Below, in pieces: positions 52,231-62,843 of a stretch of DNA of 64,000 nt. Source of the DNA: Dongshaea marina (GTDB taxonomy: Bacteria > Pseudomonadota > Gammaproteobacteria > Enterobacterales > Aeromonadaceae); the NCBI RefSeq assembly GCF_003072645.1, contig NZ_CP028897.1:2183658-2247657 (forward strand). Direction: 5' to 3'. Each line of letters starts with the position of its first letter. Positions within the stretch are counted from its first letter, which is position 1. A program made the position numbers and the translations under genes. Below the pieces are notes generated by a model that saw only the letters and a list, made by a program, of their open reading frames with translations, did no database searches and was not told the origin of the DNA.

Positions 52231-53871
52231 CTAACTGTGAGCTTTTATATAGAGGTTTTTACTATAGTTGGTTCCCGAAACCGGGCTGTAGCTATAGCCG
52301 CCTACATAAGGTTTCACCAGCAGGTTTTGAGTGAGGTACATGAAGGGGATCAGCGGTACTTCATCGGCGACGATTTTCTCCGCCTGCTGGTACTCTGTGA
52401 GCCGCTGCTGTGGGTTGAGATCGCTTTTTGCCTTGTTTAGCCATGAATCAAAGGCTTTATTCTTCCAATTCGTTTTATTTGCGGGTGCCTGGCTACCGAG
52501 TAATACAGGTAACAGGGAGGCGGGATCGTTCAGGCTCGAGGTGTAACCCAGATTCGCAACCGCATAATTTTCTGAATTAAAGTGCGCCAGAAAATTTTTC
52601 CATTCCGTATTGTCGTAACTGACCTTCACCGAGTCTCCAAATACCTGATGCCACATGGAGCCGATTGCCAGACTAATATGCTCAAAGTCAGAAGCCCGGA
52701 TGGAGCTGAGCGGGATCTTCAGAGGGTGTTCAGGGCTAAAACCTGCTTCTTTCAAAAGTTCGCGCGCTTTGGTGTCCCGCTGGGCCTGGGTCCAGCTAAA
52801 CCAGGCAACATCCGGCACTTTAAAGCCATGGGTATTGGAGGGGGTCAGGGTATAGGCGGGCCGATCGCCGACATTCATCAAAACGTCTTTTACGATGACC
52901 TCTCTGTTAATGGCATAGGAGAGGGCGCGGCGGACCCTGACATCATCAAAGGGTTTTACTCTGGTATTGATACTGATGAAGGATACCGAGATCTCCGGAA
53001 CCTTGTGGATCTCATCAGGAAATTCCCGGCGAATTTTCTGATACTGCAGAGGGGGCACCAGGGTCACATCGAGTCCTCCGCTAAGGTAGCGGTTTAGGGC
53101 CGATTGTTGATCCGAGATCGACAGATAGTTCACCTGATTGATGACCGTCTTTTGATTGTTCCAGTAGTAAGGATTACGCTTCAATACGATCTTTTCATTG
53201 ACCACCCATTTATCCAGGGTATAGGCACCATCGGTAATGATATGCTCCGGCCGTGTCCATTGATCCCCCCATTTTTCAATCACCCTGGCGGGAACCGGGG
53301 AGTAGATAGCCGAGGAAATAGCTTGTAAAAAGTAGGGGATCGGAGTGTTGAGCCGGACCTGGAAGCGGTAATCATCAAGAGCCCTGACGCCGAGATCTTT
53401 CGCAGGTTTTTTACCCAGAATGATGGCCCGGGCGTTGACTATGCCCAGCTTGTTCGCAAGCTCCCCGCCATTTTGCGCCGCGGTCATGGGATCCACGGCG
53501 CGTCGCCAGGCATACACAAAATCATGGGCCGTGACCTGGGAGCCGTCCGACCACCTTGCATCATGACGCAGGAAAAAAGTATAGGTTTTTCCATCCGGGC
53601 TCATGGTCCAGCGCTGAGCGATCCCGGGCAAGGCTTGTCCCTGGGGATCCCGGGTGGTGAGCCCTTCAAACAGATCCCCATCGACCCGGAATCCATAAAG
53701 GCCGGTTACCTTTTGAGGATCGAGGGATTGAGGCTCCGCCTGATTGTTGATCGTAACAACTTGCCGGCTGGCAAGCTCGACACCTGAAGGGAGATTGGCT
53801 GCCTGGGCAGTGCCAAAGGTCAGCAATACAGATGCCACAGAAAGTGACAGGGTTCTGTTGATTAGTCGCAT
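52231..53871 (-). CDS. oppA: Oligopeptide-binding protein, OppA-like (SBP_bac_5)
   Basis: 546 residues with a signal peptide (MRLINRTLSLSVASVLLTFG, cleavage after AQA). Family markers are NNQAEPQSLDPQKVTG, the signature region DGKTYTFFLRHDARWSDG and AHDFVYAWRRAVDP. It binds peptides in the periplasm. No permease or ATPase genes (oppBCDF) are adjacent, so this is an orphan copy that would feed a transporter encoded elsewhere, or a homologue such as MppA-like proteins. Confidence 0.85.
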   Translation of the reverse strand: MRLINRTLSLSVASVLLTFGTAQAANLPSGVELASRQVVTINNQAEPQSLDPQKVTGLYGFRVDGDLFEGLTTRDPQGQALPGIAQRWTMSPDGKTYTFFLRHDARWSDGSQVTAHDFVYAWRRAVDPMTAAQNGGELANKLGIVNARAIILGKKPAKDLGVRALDDYRFQVRLNTPIPYFLQAISSAIYSPVPARVIEKWGDQWTRPEHIITDGAYTLDKWVVNEKIVLKRNPYYWNNQKTVINQVNYLSISDQQSALNRYLSGGLDVTLVPPLQYQKIRREFPDEIHKVPEISVSFISINTRVKPFDDVRVRRALSYAINREVIVKDVLMNVGDRPAYTLTPSNTHGFKVPDVAWFSWTQAQRDTKARELLKEAGFSPEHPLKIPLSSIRASDFEHISLAIGSMWHQVFGDSVKVSYDNTEWKNFLAHFNSENYAVANLGYTSSLNDPASLLPVLLGSQAPANKTNWKNKAFDSWLNKAKSDLNPQQRLTEYQQAEKIVADEVPLIPFMYLTQNLLVKPYVGGYSYSPVSGTNYSKNLYIKAHS

Positions 53872-53981
53872 GATTATCTTGAACTTCCTTTTAGAAAATA
53901 ATCTTTCATTACAGATGCTCCGGCGGCTTTACTGGCGACCGGAGGTTATCGGTCAAACATCTCACACCATGAGACGACGGA

Positions 53982-55457
53982 CTATTTTAGGTAGGGGACA
54001 AAGATCTGGGTATCCATACCGTAATAGACCAGGGAATCATCATCCGGTAGCTGAGGCTCGCCCAGGTTTCCATAAAAATCCGGACCTGAGGTGCCGTAAT
54101 TCCACATGCTGTAGAGGGTATCAAACTGCGGTGAATAGCTTAGAAAGGTCTCTCTTGATTCGGTAAACAGGGCTGCGCCCAACCCCCGTCCATGCTTATT
54201 CACCTCCTCAATTAGCTGATCCAGATCGTCGTAGGGATAGATAAAGGTGATGGGGACAAAGGTCTCTTCATAGCCGGGAGCAAAGTTAAGCTCAGGGGCT
54301 TCAATGATTGCGGGCCCTACATAGTTATCCTGAATGACCTGGCCGCCGATTAATAGCCGTCCGCCGAGCTGTTGGGCTCTGTCTATGGTGTCGACAAAGA
54401 GGTTCACTGCGCTCTGATGGAAAACAGGGCCCACATTGTTGGCTTGCTCCAGGGGATCACCCACCCGGATCCGGTTTTTATACTCCTCAACTAAACGAGG
54501 CTTGAGAGTCTCATAATGGTCTGTGTGGATGTAAAGGCGGCGGGTGTTGGTACAGCGTTGGCCATTGGTGCAGAACAAGCTGAAGATTAAACGCTCGGCG
54601 CATTTATCCAGATTCGCATCCCGGTGCACTATGGTGGCATTTGCCCCGCCAAGCTCCGCCAGCACCTTTTTATCAAGAGTCCGGGTTGCTTCATACAAGG
54701 CATCTCGCATCTGTATGGAGCCCACGGCCTCGATCATTTTTATCTGGGGGTGCTGCCAGATCTGATAACCGTTTTGCTTATCGGTAACAACCAGTCTGAG
54801 AAGATCAGAAAATCCATATTTGGCCAGAACATTGGAAATAATCTTGCAAGATGCCAGGTTGGTCAGAGCCGTTTTCTCGTTGGGCTTTAATAGTACCCCG
54901 TTACCTGCTGCAAGAGCGGGCAGAGCCTTGGATGTGAATAGAATAATCGGGTAGTTAAATGCATTGGTAATATTGATGATCCCATGGGGCTGCGCCTTGG
55001 GATTAAACTCAGTAGCCTGTGAATGCATTCGCTCCAGGACTCCACTCAGAGCGGTCACATCCTCCCGGGCCTCCGCAAGGCTCTTACCAGTTTCAAGCAG
55101 GGAGAGATGAGTCAGCGAGAGGCTCTGCTCAAGGATCGCTTGTCCTGCCTCCTGGATAATGGATAGCCGCTTTGAAAATGGCTGCTTTACCCAGAGGCGC
55201 TGAGCTTTTTCAATCCTCTCTATGCTGGTTTGAATCTGCTGCCAATCAGCCATCTGAACAGCGGCGTTGGGGGTTTGGGTCGCAGGGTCTATGCTGGTCA
55301 CCATGCCTAGCCCCTGGCCGGGGATAACCGGGTAGGTGCCGGGGTTATCCTGAGAAAGGTTCAGGCTCTCCAGCGTTGTTTTGAGCAGCTTGCTTCGCTC
55401 TGAGTTGCGAACAGGGGTGTGATGAGGGGGAAGTTTCTCTGAAAGTATGGTATTCAC
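53982..55457 (-). CDS. Aldehyde dehydrogenase, ALDH7/aminoadipate-semialdehyde type
   Basis: 491 residues. The catalytic Glu and Cys lie in LAELGGANATIV and NGQRCTNTRRLYIH, the latter close to the GQRCTTTRRL signature of ALDH7 (alpha-aminoadipic semialdehyde dehydrogenase, AmaB). NAD-binding features such as LLKPNEKTALT are present. It oxidises semialdehydes in lysine degradation in its best-known relatives. No other lysine-pathway gene is adjacent. Start supported by context; the 283 bases upstream are free of genes. Confidence 0.82.
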   Translation of the reverse strand: MNTILSEKLPPHHTPVRNSERSKLLKTTLESLNLSQDNPGTYPVIPGQGLGMVTSIDPATQTPNAAVQMADWQQIQTSIERIEKAQRLWVKQPFSKRLSIIQEAGQAILEQSLSLTHLSLLETGKSLAEAREDVTALSGVLERMHSQATEFNPKAQPHGIINITNAFNYPIILFTSKALPALAAGNGVLLKPNEKTALTNLASCKIISNVLAKYGFSDLLRLVVTDKQNGYQIWQHPQIKMIEAVGSIQMRDALYEATRTLDKKVLAELGGANATIVHRDANLDKCAERLIFSLFCTNGQRCTNTRRLYIHTDHYETLKPRLVEEYKNRIRVGDPLEQANNVGPVFHQSAVNLFVDTIDRAQQLGGRLLIGGQVIQDNYVGPAIIEAPELNFAPGYEETFVPITFIYPYDDLDQLIEEVNKHGRGLGAALFTESRETFLSYSPQFDTLYSMWNYGTSGPDFYGNLGEPQLPDDDSLVYYGMDTQIFVPYLK

Positions 55458-55740
55458 GCGGGTCCTCCGGCTAAAACATCATCCATTGATGTATGACAAA
55501 ACGACAAGCAGTATAACAAGAGTGCTGTATCGAGCAACCAAAGGGGGATAGATTTCTCTTTTCAGCCCTTTATCCCCTCTCTCTTGAAGGAAATAATGGA
55601 TCTCTGCCATTTGATTGATTAAAACGGACACATAGGGTTCTGTGACTTGTGTCACGTTTGAGTCTTTTTTAATCTAGAAATGCCTGACAAGAGAAGAGGT
55701 TGGTTCAGGTTCCCTGTTAGACAAAAGCACAGGAGGGCTT

Positions 55741-55926
55741 ATGGAAAACATCGAACGGCAGATTGAAGCACTGGTCCCTAAACTGGTCGAGCTCAAGGCC
55801 CGCCAAGCCTATTGGTTTGGGCGTTGTCATCTGAGCTATCAAAAAGCACATCAGCAAAAACTGCAACTGCGGCAAACTCTTCTGCAACTCTTTGAGCACA
55901 AGCAACGCTTGTCTGCCAGAAAATAA
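55741..55926 (+). CDS. Small coiled-coil protein
   Basis: 61 residues with an excellent ribosome site (AGGAGG four bases before ATG). Heptad-like Leu/Gln pattern throughout (IEALVPKLVELKARQ, KLQLRQTLLQLFEHKQRL), so probably an alpha-helical coiled coil. Basic C terminus. No recognised family. Same direction as the next small gene, 122 bases apart. Confidence 0.62.
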   Translation: MENIERQIEALVPKLVELKARQAYWFGRCHLSYQKAHQQKLQLRQTLLQLFEHKQRLSARK

Positions 55927-56048
55927 TCCACATCACCGCTGCCTGTTTCGGCAGCGTTCACCGGTTCTCTATCTGTTTTCAGATGTCATAAAGCGGCGGA
56001 TAGCTGTTTTGAAACTTCCATCTTTCAGAACAATCAAGGAGATAGTCT

Positions 56049-56417
56049 ATGGAGTGGGATATTCATCGACGAGATAAAGGCTTTGCATTCAGGCTGTCCG
56101 ATGCAAACGACGATAAAAGTCGATTCAATCGCGGGGATCTGATTGAGTTGACTAAGGCGAATAACCATCTGACGGTAGTCGTAAAAGTGCTCAATAAACA
56201 AGGGAATATCTTTGAAGGCAAGGTGGTTCGCTTTGACAATGGCCGTGATCTGACCACGGGGGAGATCACCTATCCGTTTGAGCTTAACTCCGGCCAAGCC
56301 AGGCGAGCTCAGCGATCTTGGGATGATCTGCTGGGGATAGTTCCCTACGAGCGGGTGTGGTTTCAAACAGAGCACATCAAGGATCACCACGATACTATGA
56401 GTTTGATCGAGCTTTAA
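56049..56417 (+). CDS. Small soluble protein of unknown function
   Basis: 122 residues, charged, with AAGGAGAT before the ATG and a strong terminator after the stop. Predicted beta-rich N-terminal half (GDLIELTKANNHLTVVVKVL). It matches no family I know. The good expression signals argue that it is real. Confidence 0.65.
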   Translation: MEWDIHRRDKGFAFRLSDANDDKSRFNRGDLIELTKANNHLTVVVKVLNKQGNIFEGKVVRFDNGRDLTTGEITYPFELNSGQARRAQRSWDDLLGIVPYERVWFQTEHIKDHHDTMSLIEL

Positions 56418-56435
56418 CTTTGCTTGACCCCTCTC

Positions 56436-56468
56436 AAAAAGGGTGAGGTGTTTACCTCACCCTTTTTG
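56436..56468 (+). terminator. Intrinsic terminator
   Basis: AAAAAGGGTGAGGT-GTTT-ACCTCACCCTTTTT: long perfect stem and five-T tail, directly after the small unknown gene. Confidence 0.93.
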
Positions 56469-56698
56469 TTTGTGTTGCCGGAACCGCGAAATGTTCGCCT
56501 GCTGATTAACAGGGCCAGCTGTTACAACACAAGCAGAAAATGGGTAATAAGGATTAAATCAATCAATAAAATTGCTATATTTCAATAAGATGAATGTGTT
56601 TCTTTTGAGTTGATGACAAGAGGCATCACAGTGATGGGTCCAATGATAGGTGATTGATACTGGTTGAGTCTTGTTCGGTTCATCATGAGGATGGGTTT

Positions 56699-57322
56699 AT
56701 GGAGCTGAGTTCAAGGAAGATATTGCTACTGTTCGCGCACCCGTCGTTGGATCGCTCGCAGATCAACCGCAAATTATTTGAAGCCTCCCAAGAGATTGAG
56801 GGGGTGACCTGTGTCGATCTTTATTACGAGTATCCCAGATATCACATCGATGTTGACCGGGAGCAGCAAAGACTCCGGGAGCATGAGGTGGTGATCTTTA
56901 TGTTTCCCCTCTATTGGTATTCAACCCCCTCGATTCTAAAAGAGTGGCAGGATCTGGTCCTTGAGTATGGGTTTGCCTATGGTGCTAATGGCTGGGCCCT
57001 GCAGGGGAAGCTATTTTTGTGTGCCCTGACAGCGGGAGCCCCCGAGAGCGCATTTCGTGCCGGGGGAGAGAACCACTATCGAATTGAGGAGCTGCTGCGT
57101 CCCATCGAGCAGATGGCCGTGACTTGTCGCATGCAGTATCTCCCTCCTTTTGCCCTGTTCGATGCCATTGGTTCTGCGCAATCGAACCGAATACAGCAAC
57201 ATGTTCGTCAATGGCAGGCGGTGCTGCGGGGGCTTCGTGAACACAGATTTGAGCTGAGCGAGATGCAGGCTGGCTTTAAGCTTAACGATATTGTGCGTCA
57301 ACCCATGGATCCGGAGGGCTAA
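56699..57322 (+). CDS. Kef ancillary quinone oxidoreductase (KefF/KefG-like)
   Basis: 207 residues from ATG 56699. Flavodoxin-like NAD(P)H oxidoreductase: KILLLFAHPSLDRSQINRKL, DLYYEYPRYHIDVDREQ, MFPLYWYSTPSILKEWQD and GFAYGANGWALQGK match KefF and KefG, which activate the Kef potassium channels and reduce quinones. The stop overlaps the Kef start as TAATG, so both are made together. Residues at discriminating positions do not clearly favour KefF over KefG. Confidence 0.85.
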   Translation: MELSSRKILLLFAHPSLDRSQINRKLFEASQEIEGVTCVDLYYEYPRYHIDVDREQQRLREHEVVIFMFPLYWYSTPSILKEWQDLVLEYGFAYGANGWALQGKLFLCALTAGAPESAFRAGGENHYRIEELLRPIEQMAVTCRMQYLPPFALFDAIGSAQSNRIQQHVRQWQAVLRGLREHRFELSEMQAGFKLNDIVRQPMDPEG

Positions 57323-59273
57323 TGGCTTTATTTATTCAGGCTTTAATATACCTGTGTGCCGCCGTGATCGCGGTTCCAATCGCAAAACGCTTAGGTTTGG
57401 GGTCTGTTTTAGGTTACCTGATCGCCGGGGTGATCATCGGCCCGGTGATTGGAATCGTTAGCAATGATGAAACTGCTACCTTGAATCAGTTTGCCGAGTT
57501 CGGTGTGGTAATGATGCTCTTTATCATCGGGTTGGAGTTGGATCCAAAGATGCTGCTCAAGATGTTCCATCGCCTGATGACTCTTGGTGGGTTGCAGATG
57601 GGGATCACCACGGCATTGATCATGGCTCTGGCGATGAGCATGGGACTTGGGTGGTCAGTATCGCTGGCAATTGGCCTGATGTTCTCTCTGTCTTCGACCG
57701 CGATCGTGTTGCAGACTCTGAATGAAAAGGGGCTAACCCGCACCCAGGGGGGCAGGGGGCTTTTTCGGTGTTGCTGTTTCAGGATATTGCCGTGATCCCT
57801 GCGCTGGCGTTGATCCCGCTGTTGGCGCTTCCTGAGTTGATGAATTCAGGAGACAGGCTCGTCGGGGAGGTGGCCCACCACTCGCTGGAGCTTGCAATTG
57901 TCTCTGAGTTACCTCGCTGGGGTTATGCGCTGGTGGTGCTACTGACGATCGGGGTGGTGGTGGGCGCGGGCCGATACCTGGCTCGCTACCTGTTTCGTTT
58001 TGTGGCGGATGCCAGATTACGAGAGGTGTTTACCGCGGCGGCCCTGATGTTGGTGATCGGGATCGCTGCCTTAATGACCCTGGTGGGTCTGTCGCCGGCA
58101 TTGGGAACCTTTCTGGCTGGGGTTGTATTAGCCAATAGCGAATATCGCCATGAGCTTGAGAGCAATATAGAACCCTTCAAGGGATTATTGTTGGGGCTTT
58201 TCTTTATCACAGTGGGAGCCGGAATCGATTTTCAGGTGATGTTTGACGAGCTGGGTCAGGTGCTGGGGCTTACCCTGGGGGTGATCCTGGTGAAGGCCCT
58301 GGTGCTTTATGGTTTGGCTGTGGTGTTTAAGATCCGCTCATCGGATCGCTGGCTGTTTACCCTGAGCCTGGCGCAGGCTGGAGAGTTCGGGTTCGTGCTT
58401 TTAAGTTACAGCATCCAAAATAGTGTGATCCCGGTGCAGCTTGCTCCTGTCCTCTCTCTGGTGGTCGCTTTATCTATGCTGCTGACGCCGGGGCTGTTTA
58501 TCGCGTTTGATAAACTGATCCTGCCAAGGTTTGATGGTGCTGAGGCCGAGCGAGAGCCGGATACCATAGATGAGGAAGGGACTGTGATCATTGCCGGGAT
58601 TGGCCGGTTTGGTCAGGTCGTCAATCGACTGCTGGTGGCCAATGAGGTGAAGACAGTGGTGCTGGACCACGAAGCGGGTCAGGTCGAGAATATGCGTAAG
58701 ATCCAGGTAAAGAGCTATTTCGGTGATTCTACCCGGCCTGATCTGCTGGAAACCGCTGGAATCGCCAGTGCCCGGCTCTTGATTATCGCCCTGGATGACA
58801 GGGAGCGGGCGATTGAACTGGTGAAATATGTAAAACCCAGATACCCCAGGTTGCAGATCCTGGCCCGGGCCTATGACAGAGGCCATCTCTATGCACTACG
58901 CTGCGCCGGAGCGGATCATATCCTGATGGAGACTTTTTTCTCCGCCCTTGAGCTTGGGGGGGACGCCCTGACCCGGCTTGGCTTTCATCCATTTCGGGTG
59001 GAGCAGCTTAAAGCGGCTTATTTAGATATTGAAATTGAAGGGCGCGAGCGCCTCTATGCCAGCTGGAAAGAGAATACCGAAGAGAACCGCTTTAATGCCT
59101 CTTACCGGGAGCTTTTCATGGCCCTGGAGCAGACCATGGGGGAGGCGATGCAACGGGATCGGGAAGATCACCACTCCAGGTTGGAGCGGGATTGGATGCC
59201 CCCGCCTAAGGCCTACCATGATGAGTTTGCTCACCCGGAGGATCCTACTGTGCCTAAAAGTGATGAATTATGA
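57322..59273 (+). pseudogene. kefB: Glutathione-gated K+/H+ antiporter KefB/KefC, frameshifted
   Basis: About 650 residues across two frames. The membrane part begins LGLGSVLGYLIAGVIIGP and includes NQFAEFGVVMMLFIIGLEL and, after the break, VLLFQDIAVIPALAL; the C-terminal RCK_N domain has IAGIGRFGQVVNRLL. It extrudes K+ during electrophile stress and is held shut by glutathione. The frame is lost within GGGGGGCAGGGGG (57747-57759); adding one G restores RTQGGQGAFSVLLFQD, the conserved order. A sequence error is likely. The C-terminal tail is rich in Glu, Asp and Arg. KefB and KefC cannot be separated with certainty. Confidence 0.88.
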
Positions 59274-59313
59274 AGCAGATCACAAAGCTCAGGCTACAGA
59301 GAGATATGATTAA

Positions 59314-59562
59314 ATGGATAAATCTATAAAAACAAAGTGGCAGGATAGAGCGATGAAACGATTCAGGCTGTGGTGGCCGAAAGGTGATAGTAGCTCGTCA
59401 GATAATGGAGGGCAGCCAGCCAACTGGCTGGGCATTGAGCTGGATAAGGAGACAAACGATCCGGAAGCCCAGGGAAAGCTGGAGTGGTGGGCAACCTTTG
59501 GCTGGGTGATCGGTACCTGGCTGGTGGTCGGCCTGGTGGCGGTTGCCATTCTCCAGTGGTGA
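59314..59562 (+). CDS. Small single-helix membrane protein
   Basis: 82 residues; ATG 59353 (69 residues, AGGAT upstream) is an alternative start. A polar, acidic N-terminal half is followed by one membrane helix near the end (WVIGTWLVVGLVAVAIL). Lies 40 bases after the Kef gene, in the same direction, perhaps co-transcribed. Function unknown. Confidence 0.6.
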   Translation: MDKSIKTKWQDRAMKRFRLWWPKGDSSSSDNGGQPANWLGIELDKETNDPEAQGKLEWWATFGWVIGTWLVVGLVAVAILQW

Positions 59563-59853
59563 CTAACCAGGGATACCCCCTCGGCTATGCCGGGAGACTC
59601 GCATAGGTATACCTTTCCTGCGGTCTTATCAGTTGTATTTCGAAGCCGTCCTATCGACAGGCATAAAGCCATGTATGGGGCTCAGCTGCTGCGATTCTCA
59701 TCCCTTATAATCTTGCCTGGTCCGGCGATATCCATCCATGGATATCTCTGCCAACTCGGCATCTGCTGCAGAAGGTCAGCTTAACAAAGCTCAAAGCAGC
59801 ACTTGAACTTGAGGGGCGGGAATAACTACCCGGATTAAACCATAAATGCTCTA
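59563..59853. other. Intergenic region before the IS element
   Basis: About 290 bases. Contains ATCCATCCATGGAT and CAACTCGGCATCTGCTGCAGAAGG near 59721-59785, which resemble pieces of dispersed-repeat copies A and B. No gene seen. Confidence 0.4.
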
Positions 59854-60699
59854 GGGGCTGTCGTCATGAGCGGACTAGTTTGAGTACAATATATTCTTTC
59901 ATCATTAATCTGGAACTACACAATGAAGAGCCCAGCCCACCGACGCCATGACATATCAGACCGAGTATGGAGCCTAATCGAACCCCATATATTGGGAAGA
60001 AAAGGTGATTGGGGAAAGGCGGGTCGAGATAACCGACTCTTTATCAATGCTGTTTTTTGGATTTTAAGGACAGGCTCACCTTGGAGAGACCTTCCTCCCG
60101 ATTATGGCGACTGGAAAAATACCCATCGACGCTTCAGTCGCTGGCGTGATAAGGGAGTTTGGGCTCGCCTCCAGGAACGTTTAATCCATGAGCCTGATTT
60201 TGAGTGGCTGATGATCGACGCCAGCCATATCAAAGTCCACCCAGATGCCAGCGGTGCTCAGGGAGGTAATCAGGATATGGGGATAACAAAAGGGGGCTAA
60301 ACAGTAAAATCCACTTGGCTGTAGACTCTCATGGCATGCCTGTTAAGTGCTTTGTTACCTCAGGTACAACGGCAGACTGTTCTCAGGCCTTGGCTCTGAT
60401 TGATAGTGTCGATGCTGAGTATTTACTGGCTGACAGAGGCTACGATACCAATGCCTTGGTCTCCCAAGCCGAGTTTCTGGGAATGAAAGTGGTTATTCCA
60501 TCGAGGAGAAACCGGAAGGTGCTACGGGAGCATGATAAAGGTCTCTATAGAGTTAGGCATTTGGTAGAAAATGCTTTTCTTCATCTGAAGAGGTGGCGAG
60601 GAATCGCGACACGATATGCAAAAAATACCGCTTCATTTGAAGCGGCGGTTCAAATACGTTGTGTAGCACTATGGGCTGCCATCTTATGACGACAGCCCC
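59854..60699 (+). mobile_element. IS5-family insertion sequence, 846 bp
   Basis: Ends are GGGGCTGTCGTCAT and its exact inverted copy ATGACGACAGCCCC, flanked by TA on both sides (target duplication). Size and single DDE transposase split by a frameshift fit the IS427-like group of IS5. The right end and the duplicated TA form the stop codon of the neighbouring arginine-permease gene. Confidence 0.88.
59923..60689 (+). CDS. IS5-family DDE transposase (two frames)
   Basis: The first frame (59923-60300, 125 residues) holds the N-terminal part: RHDISDRVWSLIEPHI, NAVFWILRTGSPWRDLP and LMIDASHIKVHPD with the first Asp. The second part (LNSKIHLAVDSHGMP..., ending at 60689) carries LLADRGYDTNAL (second Asp) and RRNRKVLREH...YRVRHLVENAFLHLKRWRG with the Glu. 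The junction is ACAAAAGGGGGCTAA at 60286-60300. A -1 slip or one extra G continues as GGLNSKIHLAV. In this IS group such a slip can be programmed, so the element may be active. Confidence 0.85.
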
Positions 60700-61370
60700 T
60701 AGCGCGGCCCCTCAAAGGCCAGAACCTTTTTCTCAACCTGGCGAAACAGCAGGGTCAGTGCTCCGTTGACCGTCAGGTACAGGGCGCCGGCGATCCCAAA
60801 GATCACCAGGGTGTCATAGGTTTGGCCGTTGATCCGCTGGGCATACCCCATCAGATCCATGATGGTGATGGTGCTTGCCAGAGAGGTACTCTTGAAGACC
60901 AGGATCACCTCATTGGAGTAGGCCGGGACGGCGCGGCGGATCGCATAGGGTAATAACACTCTGAGGCTGGCCAGCTTGTTCATGCCCAGGGCCCGGCACA
61001 CCTGGGTCATGCCATCGGGGATCGCATCATAGGTTCCCTTAAACAGCTGAGTGCTGTAGGCCGCAGTGTTGAGAGCCAGGGCCAGCATGGCACAAAACCA
61101 GGGTTGTGCCAGCCAGGGCCAGAGAAAGCTCTGGCGAACTCCTTCAAATTGGCCGGGGCCGTAGTAGATCAAAAAGATCTGCACCAGCAGTGGAGTACCG
61201 GTAAACAGGGTGATGATCCCCCGGCTCAGCCACTGGAGAACCGGCATCCTGGTGATCAGAGTGGTTGTCATCAACATCGCCAGCAGGCAGCCGACCAGCA
61301 GGGCGGCAAGGGTGAGTTCCAGGCTGGTCTGGAGTCCTTCCAACATCTGCCACAGGTATTGTTCGTTCAT
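60699..61370 (-). CDS. artM: Arginine ABC transporter permease ArtM
   Basis: 223 residues from ATG 61370 (AGGAG five bases upstream). His/Glu/Gln/Arg-type permease with the EAA-loop region MTQVCRALGMNKLASLRVLLP and about five membrane helices. Last gene of artP-artI-artQ-artM. The stop codon TAG is made from the target duplication and terminal base of the IS5-family element, so the last few residues (EGPR) may differ from the ancestral end. Confidence 0.9.
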   Translation of the reverse strand: MNEQYLWQMLEGLQTSLELTLAALLVGCLLAMLMTTTLITRMPVLQWLSRGIITLFTGTPLLVQIFLIYYGPGQFEGVRQSFLWPWLAQPWFCAMLALALNTAAYSTQLFKGTYDAIPDGMTQVCRALGMNKLASLRVLLPYAIRRAVPAYSNEVILVFKSTSLASTITIMDLMGYAQRINGQTYDTLVIFGIAGALYLTVNGALTLLFRQVEKKVLAFEGPR

Positions 61371-61379
61371 CAAGACTCC

Positions 61380-62054
61380 TTAAGCGGCGCTGAGCCCTTT
61401 GATCTGAAATTTCTTATCGATGAGCTTGATCAGTCGCTGGGTCAGCAGGGTGATCACCAGATAGATCAGCGCGGCGCTCAGATACCAGGTGAAGCTGTCG
61501 TGGGTCGTTGCTGCACTGAGCTGTGCCTGACGCATCAGATCCGTCACACCGATCAGCGAGACCAGTGCCGTATCCTTGAGAAGGACCAGCCATTGATTGG
61601 TAAGGCCGGGCAGGGCGTGCATCACGGTCTGTGGCAAAATGATCCTTTGCAGGGTCCGTATCCGGTTCATCCCAAGTGCCCTGGCGGACTCCCTTTGCCC
61701 CTGTGGGACCGCCTTAAGCGCCCCCCGCAGAGTCTGTGAGGCGTAGGCTGCAAAGATCAGCGACAGGGCGATGCTTCCCGAGACAAAGGGACTGATATCT
61801 ATGTAGGTACCAAAAATCAGGTAGAGGATCTGGCTTGAGCCAAAATAGATAAACAGCACCACCAACAGCTCAGGTAAGCCTCGTAGCATGGTGACCAGTG
61901 CGGTCGCAGGCCAGGCGATGAACCTTGCTCTTGTCATCTCCAGCAGAGCAAACACGATGGCCAGCAGCAATCCTAGTAGCAGGCTGCTTACTGCAATCTG
62001 CAGGGTCATGACACTGGCCTTCACCAGGGTGAGGGAGTAGCCCGATAGCAGCAT
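61380..62054 (-). CDS. artQ: Arginine ABC transporter permease ArtQ
   Basis: 224 residues from ATG 62054 ([20 protein letters not shown]), one base after the artI stop, with GGAAG upstream; a TTG four codons earlier is less likely. The EAA loop is [21 protein letters not shown]. It pairs with ArtM to form the membrane channel. Confidence 0.92.
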   Translation of the reverse strand: MLLSGYSLTLVKASVMTLQIAVSSLLLGLLLAIVFALLEMTRARFIAWPATALVTMLRGLPELLVVLFIYFGSSQILYLIFGTYIDISPFVSGSIALSLIFAAYASQTLRGALKAVPQGQRESARALGMNRIRTLQRIILPQTVMHALPGLTNQWLVLLKDTALVSLIGVTDLMRQAQLSAATTHDSFTWYLSAALIYLVITLLTQRLIKLIDKKFQIKGLSAA

Positions 62055-62055
62055 C

Positions 62056-62787
62056 TTAACTTCCAAAATATTTGTTGTAGATGATCTGGTATTGGCCGTT
62101 CTCTTTGATCGTGCTCAGGGCCTGGTTAAGCTGGGCCAGTAACTTGGTGTTACTTTTGTTGACCGCGATCCCAAAGCCATTGCCAAAATAACTGGGGTTG
62201 GTGACCGGCTTGCCGATGTAGTGAAGTTTACTGTCTTTTTTGACCCAGTCCGCCAGGATGGCTGTATCCGAGAAGATCGCGTCGATCCGGCCAGTCTTGA
62301 GATCGTTAAATGCGTCCAGATAACTGGCGTAAGGTACTGCCGTGACTCCAGGCATCTGTTCAAGCAGGTAGCGTTGGTGGGTGGTGCCGTTTTGCACGCC
62401 GACCCGCTTATCTTTGAGGGATTGCTGGCTCTTCAGGTTGTCACTGAGGGTGACAAATGCCGCGGCATTCTCATAGTAGGGCTGGGTAAAACTCACCTGC
62501 TTGCTGCGAGCTTCGGTGATATCGATCGCTGAGATCGCGGCATCATAGCGATGGAACTTAAGTGCGGGGATTAGGCTGTCGAAGGGGACGTTATGGAAGG
62601 AGCACTGGGCATTGAGCTCCTGGCACAGGGCGTTGGCCAGATCGACATCAAATCCTTTGATTTCATTGTTTTTATTAACATATTCGAAGGGAGCATAGGT
62701 CGCTTCCATCTCAAATTTGATTACCTGTTTTGCGACGACCTGAGTTGAGATCAGGCCAAACAGGGCTGCACAGATTAATTTTTTCAT
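62056..62787 (-). CDS. artI: Arginine-binding periplasmic protein
   Basis: 243 residues with signal peptide ([19 protein letters not shown]). SBP_bac_3 features: [35 protein letters not shown] and [23 protein letters not shown], close to E. coli ArtI/ArtJ. It delivers arginine to ArtQM. GGAG precedes the ATG. E. coli keeps two such proteins; only one is here, and ArtI is assigned by position. Confidence 0.9.
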   Translation of the reverse strand: MKKLICAALFGLISTQVVAKQVIKFEMEATYAPFEYVNKNNEIKGFDVDLANALCQELNAQCSFHNVPFDSLIPALKFHRYDAAISAIDITEARSKQVSFTQPYYENAAAFVTLSDNLKSQQSLKDKRVGVQNGTTHQRYLLEQMPGVTAVPYASYLDAFNDLKTGRIDAIFSDTAILADWVKKDSKLHYIGKPVTNPSYFGNGFGIAVNKSNTKLLAQLNQALSTIKENGQYQIIYNKYFGS

Positions 62788-62843
62788 GAATCACTCCATC
62801 AGTGAGTAGGGGCTTTGGTGTTTGGACGACACCCGGCAACGAA

